The notes under the pieces are model-generated. The model saw nothing but the letters and a program-made list of their open reading frames with translations, ran no database searches and had not been told where the DNA came from. DNA of 64,000 nucleotides. It comes from Capitulum mitella. Taxonomy: Eukaryota > Arthropoda > Thecostraca > Pollicipedomorpha > Pollicipedidae. The stretch is taken from contig CP099839.1 of the NCBI GenBank assembly GCA_030062745.1, positions 11,862,802 to 11,926,801 of the forward strand, in the 5' to 3' direction. Shown piece after piece: positions 35,791 to 49,318 of the stretch; position 1 is the first letter of the stretch; each line of letters opens with the position of its first letter. Made by a program: the position numbers and the translations under genes.

Positions 35791-38548
35791 TGAATGGCAG
35801 CTAGTTTTCTGTGCTTGTTTTTGAATGTTGTATGATATGCATTTGCATAATCTACATGATTATGATGTAAATGCATCATGCATGCATGCATGATGCAAGC
35901 AGTATCTGCATCATTCTGCATGCCAATGTTTCATGATTATGTTTTCTCCACTGGCCATTCTATATTACACACTAACATAAAAAGTAAAACAGCAAATACG
36001 ATAAAGACGAGTAACGATATATACATATACAATATATGCATATACGATAAAAACGAGATAAAACAGCACAAGAGGTACTGAGGTAATACGGGGGACAGCA
36101 AAGAAATGATGCTTCACTTTTGAGACTGGGACAAAAAAAAAACACTGAGACCATGAGACACAAAAACAGATTACATCAACATAGATTTTCAACTTCAAAA
36201 TGACATTAAAAAGTTGTACCTTGGCAGTCAACATCATACATCATATAACACATATGTTTCTTATGAATGAATATACAATGATAATATATTACTTATGAAA
36301 TAACATACATTTAGAGTACAACACAAAATAAACTCATACAATACACAATGCCCACATCACTGATGAAAGAATGCTACTTTAGGTGTCTATGGACTACAAT
36401 TTCCATGTAAAAGTACCTTGGTCATATGCTGTTTTACAATGCCAGCATGGTTTAAGGGTGTCACTTTTGTGACTGTGTTGGCACAAACAGTGCTGCATTA
36501 CCATCTCATATAGCTGTTTATTTGACTACTATTCATATACAAGACAGAAACAATTAAAACCTAATGTTCCATAGCAAGTGCAAAAAAATAAGTGTAATCT
36601 TACAAAAACTTACATCAAACTAGACAACTAAATGTAAGACTTATAAGAATGAAAGGAATGACAATGAAATACATAAGTCCTACATTACTGAATCATACCA
36701 CTTAAATATAATTTGAAAAGAAATAACATGACAAATAAATAAATGTGGAACAAATATATCCATAACAAAATATAGCCATAGCCATAGTCATAGTGAAAAA
36801 TAACCAAAAACATAACACATTTAAAGCAACAAGGTAAATGCTCATCACCTGCCTCCACATCTCACCAATGACAATTGTCATGTCAATGACAATTGTGTTA
36901 ACACCACCAACAACCCCCCAATGATCAATGTCTGACATAACCACCAGAGGGCAAATCATAATCCATGACTACAGAATTTTTATCTTTGAGTAAGCAAATT
37001 TCACAGCCAGGCAAGTACATTCTTGATAATCATGACAATATAATTGTGGGCTTCCCATTTTTTTATGGTTCATAAGCCTTCCATTACCAGAAATGACTCA
37101 TAATTGCTGAAAGTTGACAACAGCTTGTCCAATTCAGCTTTTACACCTTCAATGACTCTGCAAAAGTTTTCCACACAATTTATGATATAAAAGTTCAATT
37201 CTTTTTCATAATACAGGCTGATGCCAAAAACTTAGAATTGTTATGAAAACAGCTTTTCACCTTTCATGTCATAAAAGATGACCTTGGCCCATCATAAATA
37301 AAGAAATTGGAAAATGGCAGCATTTTTGAACAACAATAACAACCTGCATCCAATAACAAAGTCTCCTTCAAGCTCTTCCAGCCTACAAAACAAAGACTCA
37401 CCAAAATATGTCTCAATGGAATCACAATCCTACCTGTCAAATAAGCAACAGTGCATTTCCCCATGCATGAGCAGGCTTGCAAATAAATATGTCCACTGCA
37501 GAAACCAGAACTGGAAAACATGTGAACATACGAATATAACCTGGTAGTTGCATGTGTTTTAAATGCGGAACAAACACAAGGTAAGCACAATTGTTTCCAA
37601 ACTTACTTTCCCACAAAGATGTTTTCATCGACCAGCGATCAGTCCTGTTAAGTATCCGAGCCTCATAATAGCTTGAAAGAAACAATCTCAAGGGGGTAGC
37701 CTTTGACACCGCCTTATCACGAATGAAGCCACTCAAACGACCGAACCTGCTGGGCACCCGCGCGCCACGCCTCCTGCCACAGAACAGCGAACAGCGGCGG
37801 GCTGTGGTAGAGACAAATGAGCCGCGGAAAGATTTCGTGGCTTCATGCGCCAACGTAGTGCACTAGAGCACGTTGGATGCCGCATTGTATTAAAAAAAAA
37901 AAAATGTCTTCCCGATGGCGCCAGTGATATAAATTTTCCGTATATGAAAGCCTAAAATGTCAAGTTCAGTCCGTATTACAGTTTGGTCATCAAATGCAAG
38001 TTCTGTTTAGTTTGGCTGGACATACCTAACTCCTGTTGTATTATGGCTGGATAAGTTCGAGGAGGTTCGTGAGAAACGTTGGTAGGATCTAAAATCGAGA
38101 ACCCCTTATTCGGGAACTGCACATTGGGCCTGAAACTTGGCGATGACTCGGAAAAAATGGTGGAGGATGTGTACCCCGCGGCCAAACCCTTGCAAGCTTT
38201 TGAGAAACACTGTCCAGTGACTGTTGTCCACTGTGTCCACATTGTCCACTGTTGTTGCATTCATCAGGCGTATTCCAGACACCTTTATCACGCGTATGCC
38301 CTAGAACTTTATAATTCACGTTGATCGCGGACTCGGAAATACCGAAAGCAACGTGGAATCCATACTCATCTCCACAGCGCGTTGATGACTGTAAAATAAA
38401 CATTTCCCAGACTCATCCTCTGGTCGAACTGCGTACTCTGTTCATGTAAACGTGTATTCCGGACAAGTGAACCCAATCAGCACACCACCCTAGCAGCATA
38501 CAGTACGCCCATCTCCCGCGTCACGCGGACTCATTCTGGCCTGCGCGG
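35791..38548. other. AT-rich intergenic DNA between RFT1 and PPP1R2
   Basis: Low-complexity AT-rich sequence with short palindromic ATGCATGCATG near 35875-35895. A CpG-richer island at about 37700-37870 could hold a promoter or 5' UTR exon for PPP1R2, whose coding start lies 3.2 kb downstream on the minus strand, but no direct evidence supports this. No gene recognised. Confidence 0.4.
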
Positions 38549-41500
38549 TCATGACCGCTTCAGTTTACTGTTCAGCTGGGCGCGTAACGCCGCCAGCAGC
38601 CGCTGGTCGCTCCAGATGGCGGAGACCAGGACGCCGACGCCGCAGACGGCGCCAGCGGCCACGTGGCCAGCGGCCGAGTACGGGTAGAGCCAGCGCTCGC
38701 TGGCGGCGGCCAGCAGGCCGCTGGTCAGCAGGGCCAGCATGACGGCCAGCGGCGGACGAAGAGTCCCCGCAGCGGGGGGACTGAGACGTCGGCGTCCCGC
38801 GGCTGGTCCGACACAAATCGGTAACTGGGGCACAGAGCCGCAGTGTCAGTCAGAGACAAACCAGTTACTGGGACACAGAGCCGCAGTGTCAGTCAGAGAC
38901 AAACCAGTAACTAAGGCACAGAGCCGTCATGCCAGTCAGAGACAAATCGGCAGCTGGGGCACAGAGCCGTAGTGTCAGTCAGAGACAGAGACACCGGTGA
39001 CTGGGGCAAAGAGCCGCGGTGTCAGTCAGAGACAAACCAGAAACTGCGACACAGAGCCGCTGTGTCATTCAGAGACAGTGACACCGGTGAATGGGGCACA
39101 GAGCCGCCGTGTCATTCAGAGACATGCCGGTAACTAAGGCATGGAGCCGCCGTGTCAGTCTGAGGCAAACCGGTAACTGGGGCACAGAGCCACAGTGCCA
39201 GTCAGAGACAAACCAGTAACTACGGCACAGAGCCGCCATACCAGTCAGAGACAAATCGGCAGCTGGGGCACAGAGCCGTAGTGTCAGTCAGAGACAGAGA
39301 CACCGGTGACTGGGGCAAAGAGCCGCCGTGCCAGTCAGAGACAAACCGGCAACTGGCGCACAATGCCGCCGTGTCAGAGACAGACAAACCGGTAACAGCG
39401 GCACACAGCTACCGTGTCAGTCAGACACAACCCGGTAACTGGCGTACAGTGCTGCCATGTCAGTCAGAGGCAAACTGGTAACTGGTGCACAGACGCCATC
39501 CCAGAGAACAAATCAACGGCAAATGGGGTGTCGACGCGACGTAGGTCAAAGAACTGGAAATAAGGCACAGAGCCACAGCAGCAGCCGAAGACGGAACGGT
39601 AACGAGACTGACAAAAACCACCACAAGCGTTCCAGACAAACAAATATGCCAAGCAAAGACCCAGGACTATGATGGCAGCAAGGGGTACAGAATTTCCTCT
39701 TAATGTCAAGATGGCTTTCATGATACGTGGTACAGACATTTACATGATGGGGTAATCAAAATCACATGACTCCTACGAATAGCAACGAGGGAATTTAAAA
39801 ACAACTGACGAAGGAACAGGAAATTTCAGGCATCCCTATGCTCGAAGAGGCCGAAACAACCCTGTAGGATATTGTTGTAAATCCTACAGTTTTTTTCTGC
39901 ACATGCAAACAGCAGCAGGTTGAAGGACATCTCAACAAGCTGTTGGTTGCTGTAAATTCCGTAGCGTTTATTGCTCTTACAGGTTTACACTTACCAAACA
40001 AATATTCTTGTCAGCATATTCACGCAATTGGCCAATATGAAGCCTACACCACCAAAGAACTTGGTAAAGATCCATGTAGAGAAGACAAATATCACAGACA
40101 GCAGCACCATCTTTCGGTTGTACCTGAAACCAAACGAACGGTGAGAACAACACAACCCAAGCCGTTCAATATCAACTACCCATAACAAAAAAAACGGCAA
40201 AACTGACGAGGTGCGGAAGAACCTGATGCCAGGAAGAAATACTCCAAATTATGATACATCTGCATCTATTTCTAAAACGGAGGTCTTTTGATGACTGGTT
40301 GTTCTATGTCCAGCCTGCTTTGCGTTTTCTTTAGTCTGCCCCACCTTTTCACCATGAACCACTAGTTCTGGCCACCACCCTAACTTCCCATGCTTCTATT
40401 CCTACCTGCAGCTCCCTCATCTAAGACCCGCTGACCCACTGGCACGCGATAAGACCCCAGTCCGTCCCACCCCTCCCCGTCTGACGCGACCCCCGTTCCA
40501 GTCCCGTCGCTCCCAGTCCGACGCGACACCCGTCCCAGTCCCGCCCTTCCCAGTCTGACGTTATCCCGCCCCAGTTCCCCCTCCGTCAGACATGACCCCG
40601 CCCCAGTCCCCCCGTCACCCCCCCCTCCGTCAGACGTGACTCCAGTCCCAGTCCCCCCCTCCCAGTCTGACGTGACCCCGCCCCAGTCCCTCCTCCGTCA
40701 GACGTGACCCCGCCCCAGTCCCCCCTCCGTCAGACGTGACTCCAGTCCCGGTCCCACCCCTTTCCCTCCCCCATCTGACCCGTTGATTTCCTGCTGGCGC
40801 ATGGCGGCGAAAGTGAAGCACTCGAGCACGCCGTTGATGGCGAGCAGCAGGACGTAGCCGGTCTGGGCGCGCAGCAGCGGCACGGCACCGCCTTCGGTCA
40901 GCAGGGCGCCGCCGTACAGCCGCAGCGCCAGGTGGGAGTAGCTCCAGCCGAACGTGACCGCCAGGAGGCCGAGCAGCGTCATGCCGCGCAGCAGGTCGTG
41001 CAGGACCCGGCCGCTGGACGCCGATACCGGCTGTCGGCCCGGATCGGAGGTTGTCAGAGGGCGGTCAGGTCAGCTCAGGGGCCGGTCAAGGGGCAGTGAG
41101 GTCAGGGGCTGATCTCAGGGCAGTCAGGTCAGCTCAGGGGCCAATCACAGGGCAGTCAGGTCAAGGGCCGGTCACAGGGCAGTCAGGTCAGCTCAGGGGC
41201 CGATCAGAGAGCAGAGGTCAAGTTAAGGGCCGGTTAGAGGGCAGAGGTCAGCTTAGGGGCCGGTCACAGAGCAAAGGCCAGGTCAGGGGGCAGTAAGAGG
41301 GCCATCAGGTCAGATCAAGAGCCAATCATAGGCAGAGGTCAGGTCAGGCGCCGGTCGGGGCAGAGGTCAGGTTAGGGGCCGGTCAGAGGCCTGAGTTCAG
41401 GTTGAAGGCAAGTTAGAGGACGGAGAATGATAAGGAAACAGGGGTGGGCAGAATGTACAGGTCAGGTCACTGGCGGCTCAGCGTAGAGAAATGGACCGCG

Positions 41501-44500
41501 CAGACAGTGAAAAATGAGAAGTGGCGACGCAGACAAACACGGGTTCAAAGGACAAATATGGACGGACCGGACATTAGGATACAAATGTTTAAATACGAGC
41601 TCGTCAGTAGTCATAATCCAATGCAGCAAAAGCTAAATGGCCTTTGATCCACAGATAATTAAGGCCAACTGACTTTAGAAATATCGACCAAAAGTTGTCA
41701 TGGAATAGCTCAGTGTTCGCGAACGCCGCGGCTTCAGCGCACCTTTCCCCTCTCCACAGTGCGGGAAAAGTAGACGTAGGCGTTCTCCTCGATCGGCTGG
41801 AACACGAAGCGCGCCGCCAGGCTGCCCAGGTTGGCCACCACGTCGTAGAGGCCCTGCTCGGCGAACTCCAGCATGTGGAAGGCCGTCATCAGGTAGCGCT
41901 CGCCCTCGGTCAGCAGTTGTTTCAGCAGGCCTTGCTTGAAGAAGCTCCATGTCAGCGCCACCTGGGCGCGGTCGAACGCCGCCTGGCCGGGGGGACGGGT
42001 CTGGCTTCGGCACGGGGGTCGTGCAGCACCTGGACCGAGGGCCGCACAAGAGACGGGGGACAGGCCACAAACGATGGCGGTTTGAGAACAGGTAATTCGG
42101 TTCCCATCCAGACAGGGGTGATGACTCCCCGGACACGTTATTTTCACGTTAGAGTGACGTCAATTATTTGTGCCTTTATGTTTACTAGGTTTCAAAGCGT
42201 TTTCCCGCGGATTTCCAACACGATTTTCCGCCAAATTCTGCATACTGGCGTCATCACTGATGAGTGATGTACGAAAACGCATTTGTCTTATGAAAATGAA
42301 GTAAAGAAAAGTTTTGTGCGGGTTTCCGGAAGAGGGCTGTTGCAGAAACAAGAAGTGGTGACGAAAGAGAAACACTGGGTCATGCATTGGGGCTTTGATG
42401 ATGCTGTTGCATAATAAGGAAAAATGTTCCCCTTTCACTAATTTCTGCAGTGGAAGCTTTGATGCAAGCGTATGGTGCAACATTCAACGATAGGGAAATA
42501 AAAATGCAGAAATATATTCTGACACACAAAGAAGTTATCGCCCATCGCCTTGCCAACGAAGAATAAAGTGCAATTAAACTTGTGGAAGGCATCCACTCCG
42601 TATATCAAACTATACATTTTTTTAATGGAATGATTAACCTTTAACACGTCTTTTAAAATGAGACAACCTAATTGTAGTACCATAAACCGACTTCGCCCAT
42701 ACACGATGTTTCAGAACTTTATGTTTGCCAGGTTTCAAAGCGTCCTTCCGCGGATTTCCAAAACGATTTTCCGCAAAATCATGCATACTGGCGTCATCAC
42801 TGATGCGTGATGTAAGAAAACTTATTTGTCTTATGAAAATGACGCAAAAAAGTTTTGTATTAATCATATTTTGGACATTTCAAGGTATTTTTCACATAGA
42901 ACTGCTGAAAACATGATGAGTGATTTTCTTTTCGGACCAAACGAATATGTTTCTAAAAAGACAACCCAGGTGAGACATTTCTTTCTAAATAAGACTGGGT
43001 AGCTTATGATGAAATCATTTCGAAAAAAATGTCGCGAAGAACCGGATGACACCATAGGTTGCACATATACCACAGCTAAGGCAAAAGGTTGCATTTTCTG
43101 CGACAGGAACTATCTATGAAACGATTTTCGCCGACCCAAAAGTACATCAGACACACCAGGGCTCCCATTGATTGAATTCGATTGTTAGCAATCTCCAAAG
43201 GACATTAAAAAGGTAAAAATTTAACAACAGAATTTTGCATTCGCATTTCATAAACGTGCACCAGCATTTTATATCCGAAGTCTTCGCAGGAATTTATCGT
43301 TTCTTCGTACCAGACGTTAAAGGTCATCCCTAACTAAAACACCGTTTAAAGTCCAACAAACCGGAGGGCAGGAGGCTATCTCACCTGGCCGGGCCGCCGG
43401 AGGAAGCCCAGCTCCCGCACAGAGGCCACCGGCAGGCAGTTCTCCGGCGAGCGGACGTGCCAGACCACGGCGGCGTAGTAGACACCGACCATCAGCAGCG
43501 AGCTGACGGCGTGGCTGACGCAGTAGGCCCAGATGGCGCGCGACGGCCAGGGCGACGATCAGCGCCGCCTTCAGCAGCACGCGGCTGCACAGCGTCACCA
43601 TGTCGGCACAGGCCTACCGGCAGACGGGGCGGCCGGTCGGCGCACGATAGCCGGCAGTACGGTGTCACTGTGGCGGCACACTGTGACGCTGACGATGTGA
43701 CATTGTGATGTTAGCAACCACCATGACAGCAAGTCAGTACATTCTGCCGACGACGCCATGACGGGTGACATGTCATGGTGTAGTCACTGTCATGTCCAGC
43801 CCCAATGACGGAAAAATGGTACGCACATCAGTGCATTTCCGTATTTCATTGCACATCAATAGCTGCTGACACGCAAACAAAACGAAGGAACAAAACGCCT
43901 ACTGGGAAATCGCTTAAATGGCACTTGGGGCGATAAATATCGAATATCCATACAAAACCAAGAACTAAAAGCAAGTCAAAGTTAAGTTAAACAAGCTAAA
44001 TGACAGGTTAAATTTATACTGAACTTGTATAATAAAAAGACAACCCGACTTCAGCATCGGAGGAACGTAATCACCTTGAGTTTGACAAAGAGCATGGCCT
44101 GGGCGAGAATGGCCAGCGGCTGGGCGAACGTCTCCAGGACGACCATGGCCGCCGTGACCCACACTCCGAGCGCGTACTCGGTCGTCACCTCGGCGCCGGG
44201 CTGACTGAGCACGTGCAGCCAGACCCAGGCCAGGCCAGAAGAGACCACCATGGAGACCGGCACGCTGATCGCAGAGACCAGGCGCGGTTGATCAGGGTGA
44301 CACTGGTACGATGCCTTTTGGGTTTGACAGTAAACGTGTGTCCATTCCTTTTAAGGCAGCATATCAGATCCCATGGTTTTCAGTGGACTGACCAGCAGTC
44401 CTATCCCTCGTCATGCTGCATGCATATTATCGAATCTAAAGAAATGAACCAGACCAAAAATAATGCATAAATATAAAAACTGCCTCGAGAGCATGCAATA

Positions 44501-46427
44501 ATTGGGTGTTCCATTCTTGGCCACAACTTCATGTTCTTTTGGCAGGGTGCATAAGATGGCTACAACCATTCATAACAGTTGCATCCAGTCACCTGAGCCA
44601 AACCAGGTTGATAGCATGTCGCCACTTCTCAGCATCAGAGACTCCCAGGGCCACTCGACGAAATGACTCGCAGCTGACGAATGTGGCCGTAGAGTAGAGA
44701 AGGGCCAACCTAAAAGATCATGCAAAGAATCACTGTTTAGAACTTCACAATACAAAACAGATGTGCTTTTGCCCCACAATGCAAACAAATCACATTTCCT
44801 GGCATATAAAAGATAAAACAGGGGCAAATTTGGCAAATTTTGGGACAATCTGTATCTAACACATAATGGACCCAGAATCACTTACACCAAAAAAAAACAG
44901 ATCCTTGTTATGGGTGCAAAATGACCTCAGTAGTCAGCATGACCAAAAACACCAATAAATCACAAAAGAAAAAATGGATCAATTAAATCATAAAACATAT
45001 AGATCATTGCTGACATGAAAACAGAAAGGAATCATATAATGCACACATTAAGATGTACTTCCAAAAGTTACCAGTTTTGCCACAGATGCAAGAAACCTGG
45101 AACAAAACAAAACTTCTTCATGTTTCCATTAAATAAATGACTCTACAGCTGAAAGACAAAAACAGCAATATAGCCAGGATTTAAACCATGGAAGGAGAAA
45201 CAAAGATGTGAAAACACAGGAAAAATGCATCAAAACTGACAACCCAAACCTAGTTGGCACACATTAAAAGACTTCTACAAATAGCAATTAAAGGTACATA
45301 TGCTCCTTTACCCAGATCTCAAAGACCATACATACCAGAACCACAACTTTTCATGGCAAACTGAGACTATGAGGAGCTTTATTGCACACACATCTGATGG
45401 TTCCATTTCATGCCATCTGGCATCCAAGTCAAGATTATACAATCCATAAATTGGGAGATCTGACACTGGTGCCTCAATACTATGTCTTTCAGCCAAAATG
45501 TGCCTAAAATTTACACCTGGCAATACCCAGGTGAGTATTGCCACCCTTAATTATTAATACTCCTGACAAACAATGAGAAATGATGCTTCTGGGTTCAAGA
45601 ATCCCTCTATCCTGATTACCCAAATGGCAAAGCAATTGAAAAAATACAGCAAGCCTAAATATATGTAAAAGGCTAAGGACAGACATCACATGATGCATGC
45701 AGAAGCAGGGGAAACAGACATTACAAGTGCAGTAGTAAACAGCATTTTCTTACCTTACATTAATGATTCCCAACACATCAGAGCTGATGTATCTTAGTAT
45801 TATTGCATTTGTAATGAATGTAAAAACTCTGTAGGCAACCTGGGGATTAAGGCAGTGATTTAAACAAAATAACAGTATCCATTATGACATGCAATTGTCA
45901 TAATAAACCAAGTATATACAGTTTTAGAAACCACCATTATGCAATTTGTTTCCTGGCTAGAATAGTACATTCAGAAAACTACCTCCCAACACAACTTCAC
46001 TGAAATTATTTGAATGAATCAAGAGATAGGGCACACAACACAACCCAAACTGGCACACATGTTTGTGTACCAGTGGGGATCATCTTGTCCCTCTGGCACA
46101 TGTTTGTGTACTGGGGATGTGTTTGTATGCCTGGAAATAAATTTGAAGGCCACTAACAGGCATGTTATACATCTATGTTGCACAGCCAAAAAAAAATGGA
46201 TCACACAACATGAATTTAGTCATATCAAATGAGTAACAATTCTCAAAACACTGTGTCTGCTTGCAGATATGTAAACATACAAGCATAAACATGTTTACAT
46301 GCATAAACTGTATGTAAACAAAGTACAAATATTGTGCACAACTTACCTGAACAACAATAAGGGATGATGTGGACTGCACTACACTCCTCAGCACATTCTG
46401 ATCTTTTGTATGAGAGTCAGAAGGCAT
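38549..46427 (-). CDS. RFT1: RFT1-like ER membrane protein of N-glycan precursor assembly
   Basis: RFT1 is a polytopic ER protein needed for use of Man5GlcNAc2-PP-dolichol in N-glycosylation; whether it is itself the flippase is debated. Minus-strand exons: 46427-46347, 45839-45754, 44709-44593, 44264-44075, 43613-43385, 41982-41753, 41030-40780, 40123-39995 and 38824-38549 (stop TGA). Phases fit at every joint, giving about 529 residues (human 541). Diagnostic blocks are [66 protein letters not shown] and [10 protein letters not shown]. Many hydrophobic segments fit a multipass protein. Two one-base frame breaks exist: in the GCGCGC run at 43535-43543 and at about 38748-38756, where PLRGLFVR continues as [10 protein letters not shown] one base out. 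Introns near exons 7-9 hold minisatellites. The 5' end faces AP3S. Confidence 0.92.
38825..39480 (-). repeat. ~43-bp minisatellite built from the acceptor of RFT1 exon 9
   Basis: About 15 units. On the gene strand each reads CTGACACTGCGGCTCTGTG(T/C)CCCAG then TTACTGGTTTGTCTC. The last unit is the genuine acceptor plus exon start (CCCCAG at 38826-38825, then TTACCGATTTGTGTC). Other units would enter the reading frame but meet TGA within seven codons. Units vary by point changes and a few by short insertions (GAGACACCGG). Confidence 0.9.
40440..40775 (-). repeat. ~30-bp G/C-rich minisatellite downstream of RFT1 exon 7 donor
   Basis: Degenerate units of GTCAGACGTGACCCCGCCCC-AGTCCCC on the plus strand run up to the exon 7 donor at 40779-40778. 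The donor sequence itself (GGGTCAGATGGGGGAGGG on the gene strand) resembles the unit, so the array may have started at the splice site. The match is weaker than at exon 9. Confidence 0.7.
41045..41420. repeat. ~38-bp GGTCAGGTCAGCTCAGGGGCC minisatellite in RFT1 intron 6
   Basis: About nine or ten degenerate units of GGTCAGGTCAGCTCAGGGGC plus CGGTCACAGGGCA, starting about 15 bp from the acceptor of exon 7 (41032-41031). On the gene strand it is a C/T-rich tract leading into the acceptor. Confidence 0.85.
42179..42865. repeat. direct repeat pair (~135 bp, 540 bp apart) in RFT1 intron 5
   Basis: GGTTTCAAAGCG, CCGCGGATTTCCAA, CGATTTTCCGC and CATACTGGCGTCATCACTGA occur in the same order at about 42185-42310 and 42725-42860. 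This is likely two copies of a dispersed repeat or an old tandem duplication; no coding content. Confidence 0.75.
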
Positions 46428-47221
46428 TATCAACTGTTTTAAACTAGACGAAAATACCTATACCTTATATCTTTCTGACACCAGACACATCAAGCAAGAG
46501 ACAACATGAAAACACTAGGTCTGGGAAATATTACAAAAGAAATTTACAAAGCGGCCCATTAAAATTCAAGCATTCTTCGAACGACCACATGCGCAAAGCT
46601 TAAACATCTTTATGCGTATAACGATATTCAGGGCCGCAAGACAGTTCAGTCAAAGATGCAAAAACAGTCCAAAGCTAGTCTGTGTCATTTCATGTCATCA
46701 TGTTAAATGTCATTTCAGCCGGCGGTGTTTAGGTTTTTAAAAGTCTCATGAGCGCTAGAAATGCCCCATTCTGGTTGATTTCTGTTCATTTTTCATCAAT
46801 TAGTTTAGTTGTTCAGTTAATATATAGTTCCAACTGATGTACGTGGCTATTAATAAAGATTATTTATAAGCGTGAAATTTTTGCGTTTATTTTTGTAATG
46901 AGGCTTTATATTTTTTAAGGACATCACCTTATTGATTTGCATAAAGTAATAAACGTACTTCTCGATTCTCGTCAGAAGACGTTCATGGTACAAATGTTAC
47001 ATGAACAGCGCATGAAAAATTACGCTTGGAATCAATTCCTGGACTGCGAATAAGATCGTGTCGGCCGCTTATTTCCGTTTACTGCAATTGCTTGCACTCT
47101 CAGGTTTTCTTAAATACAGAAAAGACTTATTTAAGACTTTGCGAGACAAGAAGAAACGTTATCTTTATAAAGTTGCCACCGTCTCACGGGTGGTTTGTGT
47201 GTTGAAGTAAATCATCTCGAG
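46428..47221. promoter_or_regulatory. shared promoter region of divergent RFT1 and AP3S
   Basis: The start codons of RFT1 (46427, minus) and AP3S (47222, plus) face away from each other across 794 bp. Both genes are housekeeping secretory-pathway genes, and no other feature lies between, so the region must hold both promoters and 5' UTRs. No TATA box or specific factor site could be assigned with confidence. Confidence 0.6.
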
Positions 47222-49242
47222 ATGATCAAAGCGGTTCTCGTTTTTAACAATCATGGCAAACCAAGGCTCACAAAGTTCTACCATTATTATGTAAGTATAG
47301 GCATCCTTCAAAGGTTGGTGGACTGGCTTGATTTAGTTCATGATGCATTCAGCTGGCTACTTAGTGAGAAAGGACAAAAAAACGCATCTTTTGTATTTTG
47401 CACATGAATTGTAATTAATGTGGCGCATTATTTGAGAGAAGATTGCTTTATAAATAAGAAACTCCAGTCCTACCAACTAAAGGGCCCATAACATTTCTGA
47501 TGGCTTATAGATCATCTATCATGATGACATATGCTTCAACCAAGATAACATACTTACCAGCTGGCAGTCCTGACAGGCTCTGCAAACTGTTCTGCAAATT
47601 ATGTTTTTTGGAATACTGACTAGTGTAATGTGTATGTCAGATTTGGATTATTTTTTGCTCTGTTATTACATTGTGTTGCATTTTTGACTCAAGTATAGTG
47701 GTTTAGGAGTATTTGGGGATCTGGCATATGTAGATATTTTATTCATGGAAGGTGAAGAGATAGGCATTTATGATATATTTTGAAGACCTATGTAGCATGT
47801 ATAACCACTGTGCAATGTATATTCATTGTATGGAAGTGCAGTGCACAGTGTGTTTAGACCAACTTTAATATGTATGCAACTTTTAATAAATAATACATGT
47901 TCAGAAACATGTCTGTGAGAAACAGTATTTCATGCTCCTTTGACTCCTGGTTCCCTTACCTCCTGAAGCATAATGAAGAACATTTTACCAGTACTATAAA
48001 GTTGGCAAACCTGGCAAAGGAAATATCTTAGTGAAAGAAATGAAATATGACATGGCTGAGCTATCCCAGGTGTTTTTTTCTTTTGCCATCACTGCCACCA
48101 GCACATCCAGCATTTTTGTAAGGGTGGTTTGGAGTCTGGGAACATGATCATTGCAAAATGTGTTAAAAAGGGATGTCAGAACATAGTTTGCATTTCAATA
48201 ATAAAGTAAGTAATGAGGGGCCAACTATCCACCTTGACCTTCTATGGTTATTATTCTATCCATTTCTAAAGCCAGATCTTGAATCTTTATCAGTGATCAC
48301 ATTTCCTGGTTGCAGCTGTTTAAGTGCATTTTTGCCCATGTCTTTATAATTCAGACATTTTCACTGCAATGTAGTATGATGTCCATACTGGTACTGCAAT
48401 ATTCTACAGGTGTTCCATGTGGAGTTAGTGTATATAGATTTATAGTTACTACAAAAATGCATGCCAGAGATATTTTACTTGAATGCTTACCTAGTTTATA
48501 TACTGACCCAGTGCTTAATTAATAAATTAAATCATTTGATTGGTTGATTAATTAATTAATTTGGTAAGTAAATGAATAATAAAATTAATTAATTTTGACT
48601 AATTGAAAGATATATGATGCTGGAATTTTAGTGTGTTTTTGTATGCTTTGTTTAAAAATTTTCATGTAGTTTTTTATGCATGAGCTGAACATTTACTTGT
48701 GCACTGGAAGGAGGCACCTTTGTGCCTCCCACTTGCCTGTCTTGAAAATCTTAAGAACAGATCAGAGCTGGTCACTGTGATTTTGTGACATTTATGGCAG
48801 TTGAATAACTCATGGATTGATGCCAAAAAAATTGAAAATTGGCCACAAGTTTTTGAAGTTTGAAGCATTTAAAGTCAAACAAACACAACAAAAATAGTAG
48901 CTGTTGCTGAAAAATGGGAACTTTGCAGTATGACCAACATTCTACTTAAATCAGCTGACATCATTCCAGGCATAAGTGATGAATCTGTCAAGACCAAAGC
49001 TGGGGTCAGTAAGGGTAAAGGTCATGCATTCAAGAACCATAATAAAAACATGCATATCAGTGTGTGTGCACATTGATATGCATACATGTATCAGGGTCAG
49101 TGCATGTCAAGATCATCAAAGGCCAAGATTAATTTTTTGTGGCCTGGCCCAGATTTGCTTTTCATCATGTCAATTTGTATGAAATATGCATTCAAAACTC
49201 CAATGAAAACGTATTTGGTGCATTGATACACATATATGTGTG

Positions 49243-49277
<35 letters not shown>

Positions 49278-49280
49278 ATG

Positions 49281-49318
<38 letters not shown>

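Noticed and set aside
38825-39480. Regular repeats with a CRISPR-like look
   Set aside because: Units are contiguous and degenerate with no unique spacers, inside a eukaryotic intron; it is a minisatellite.
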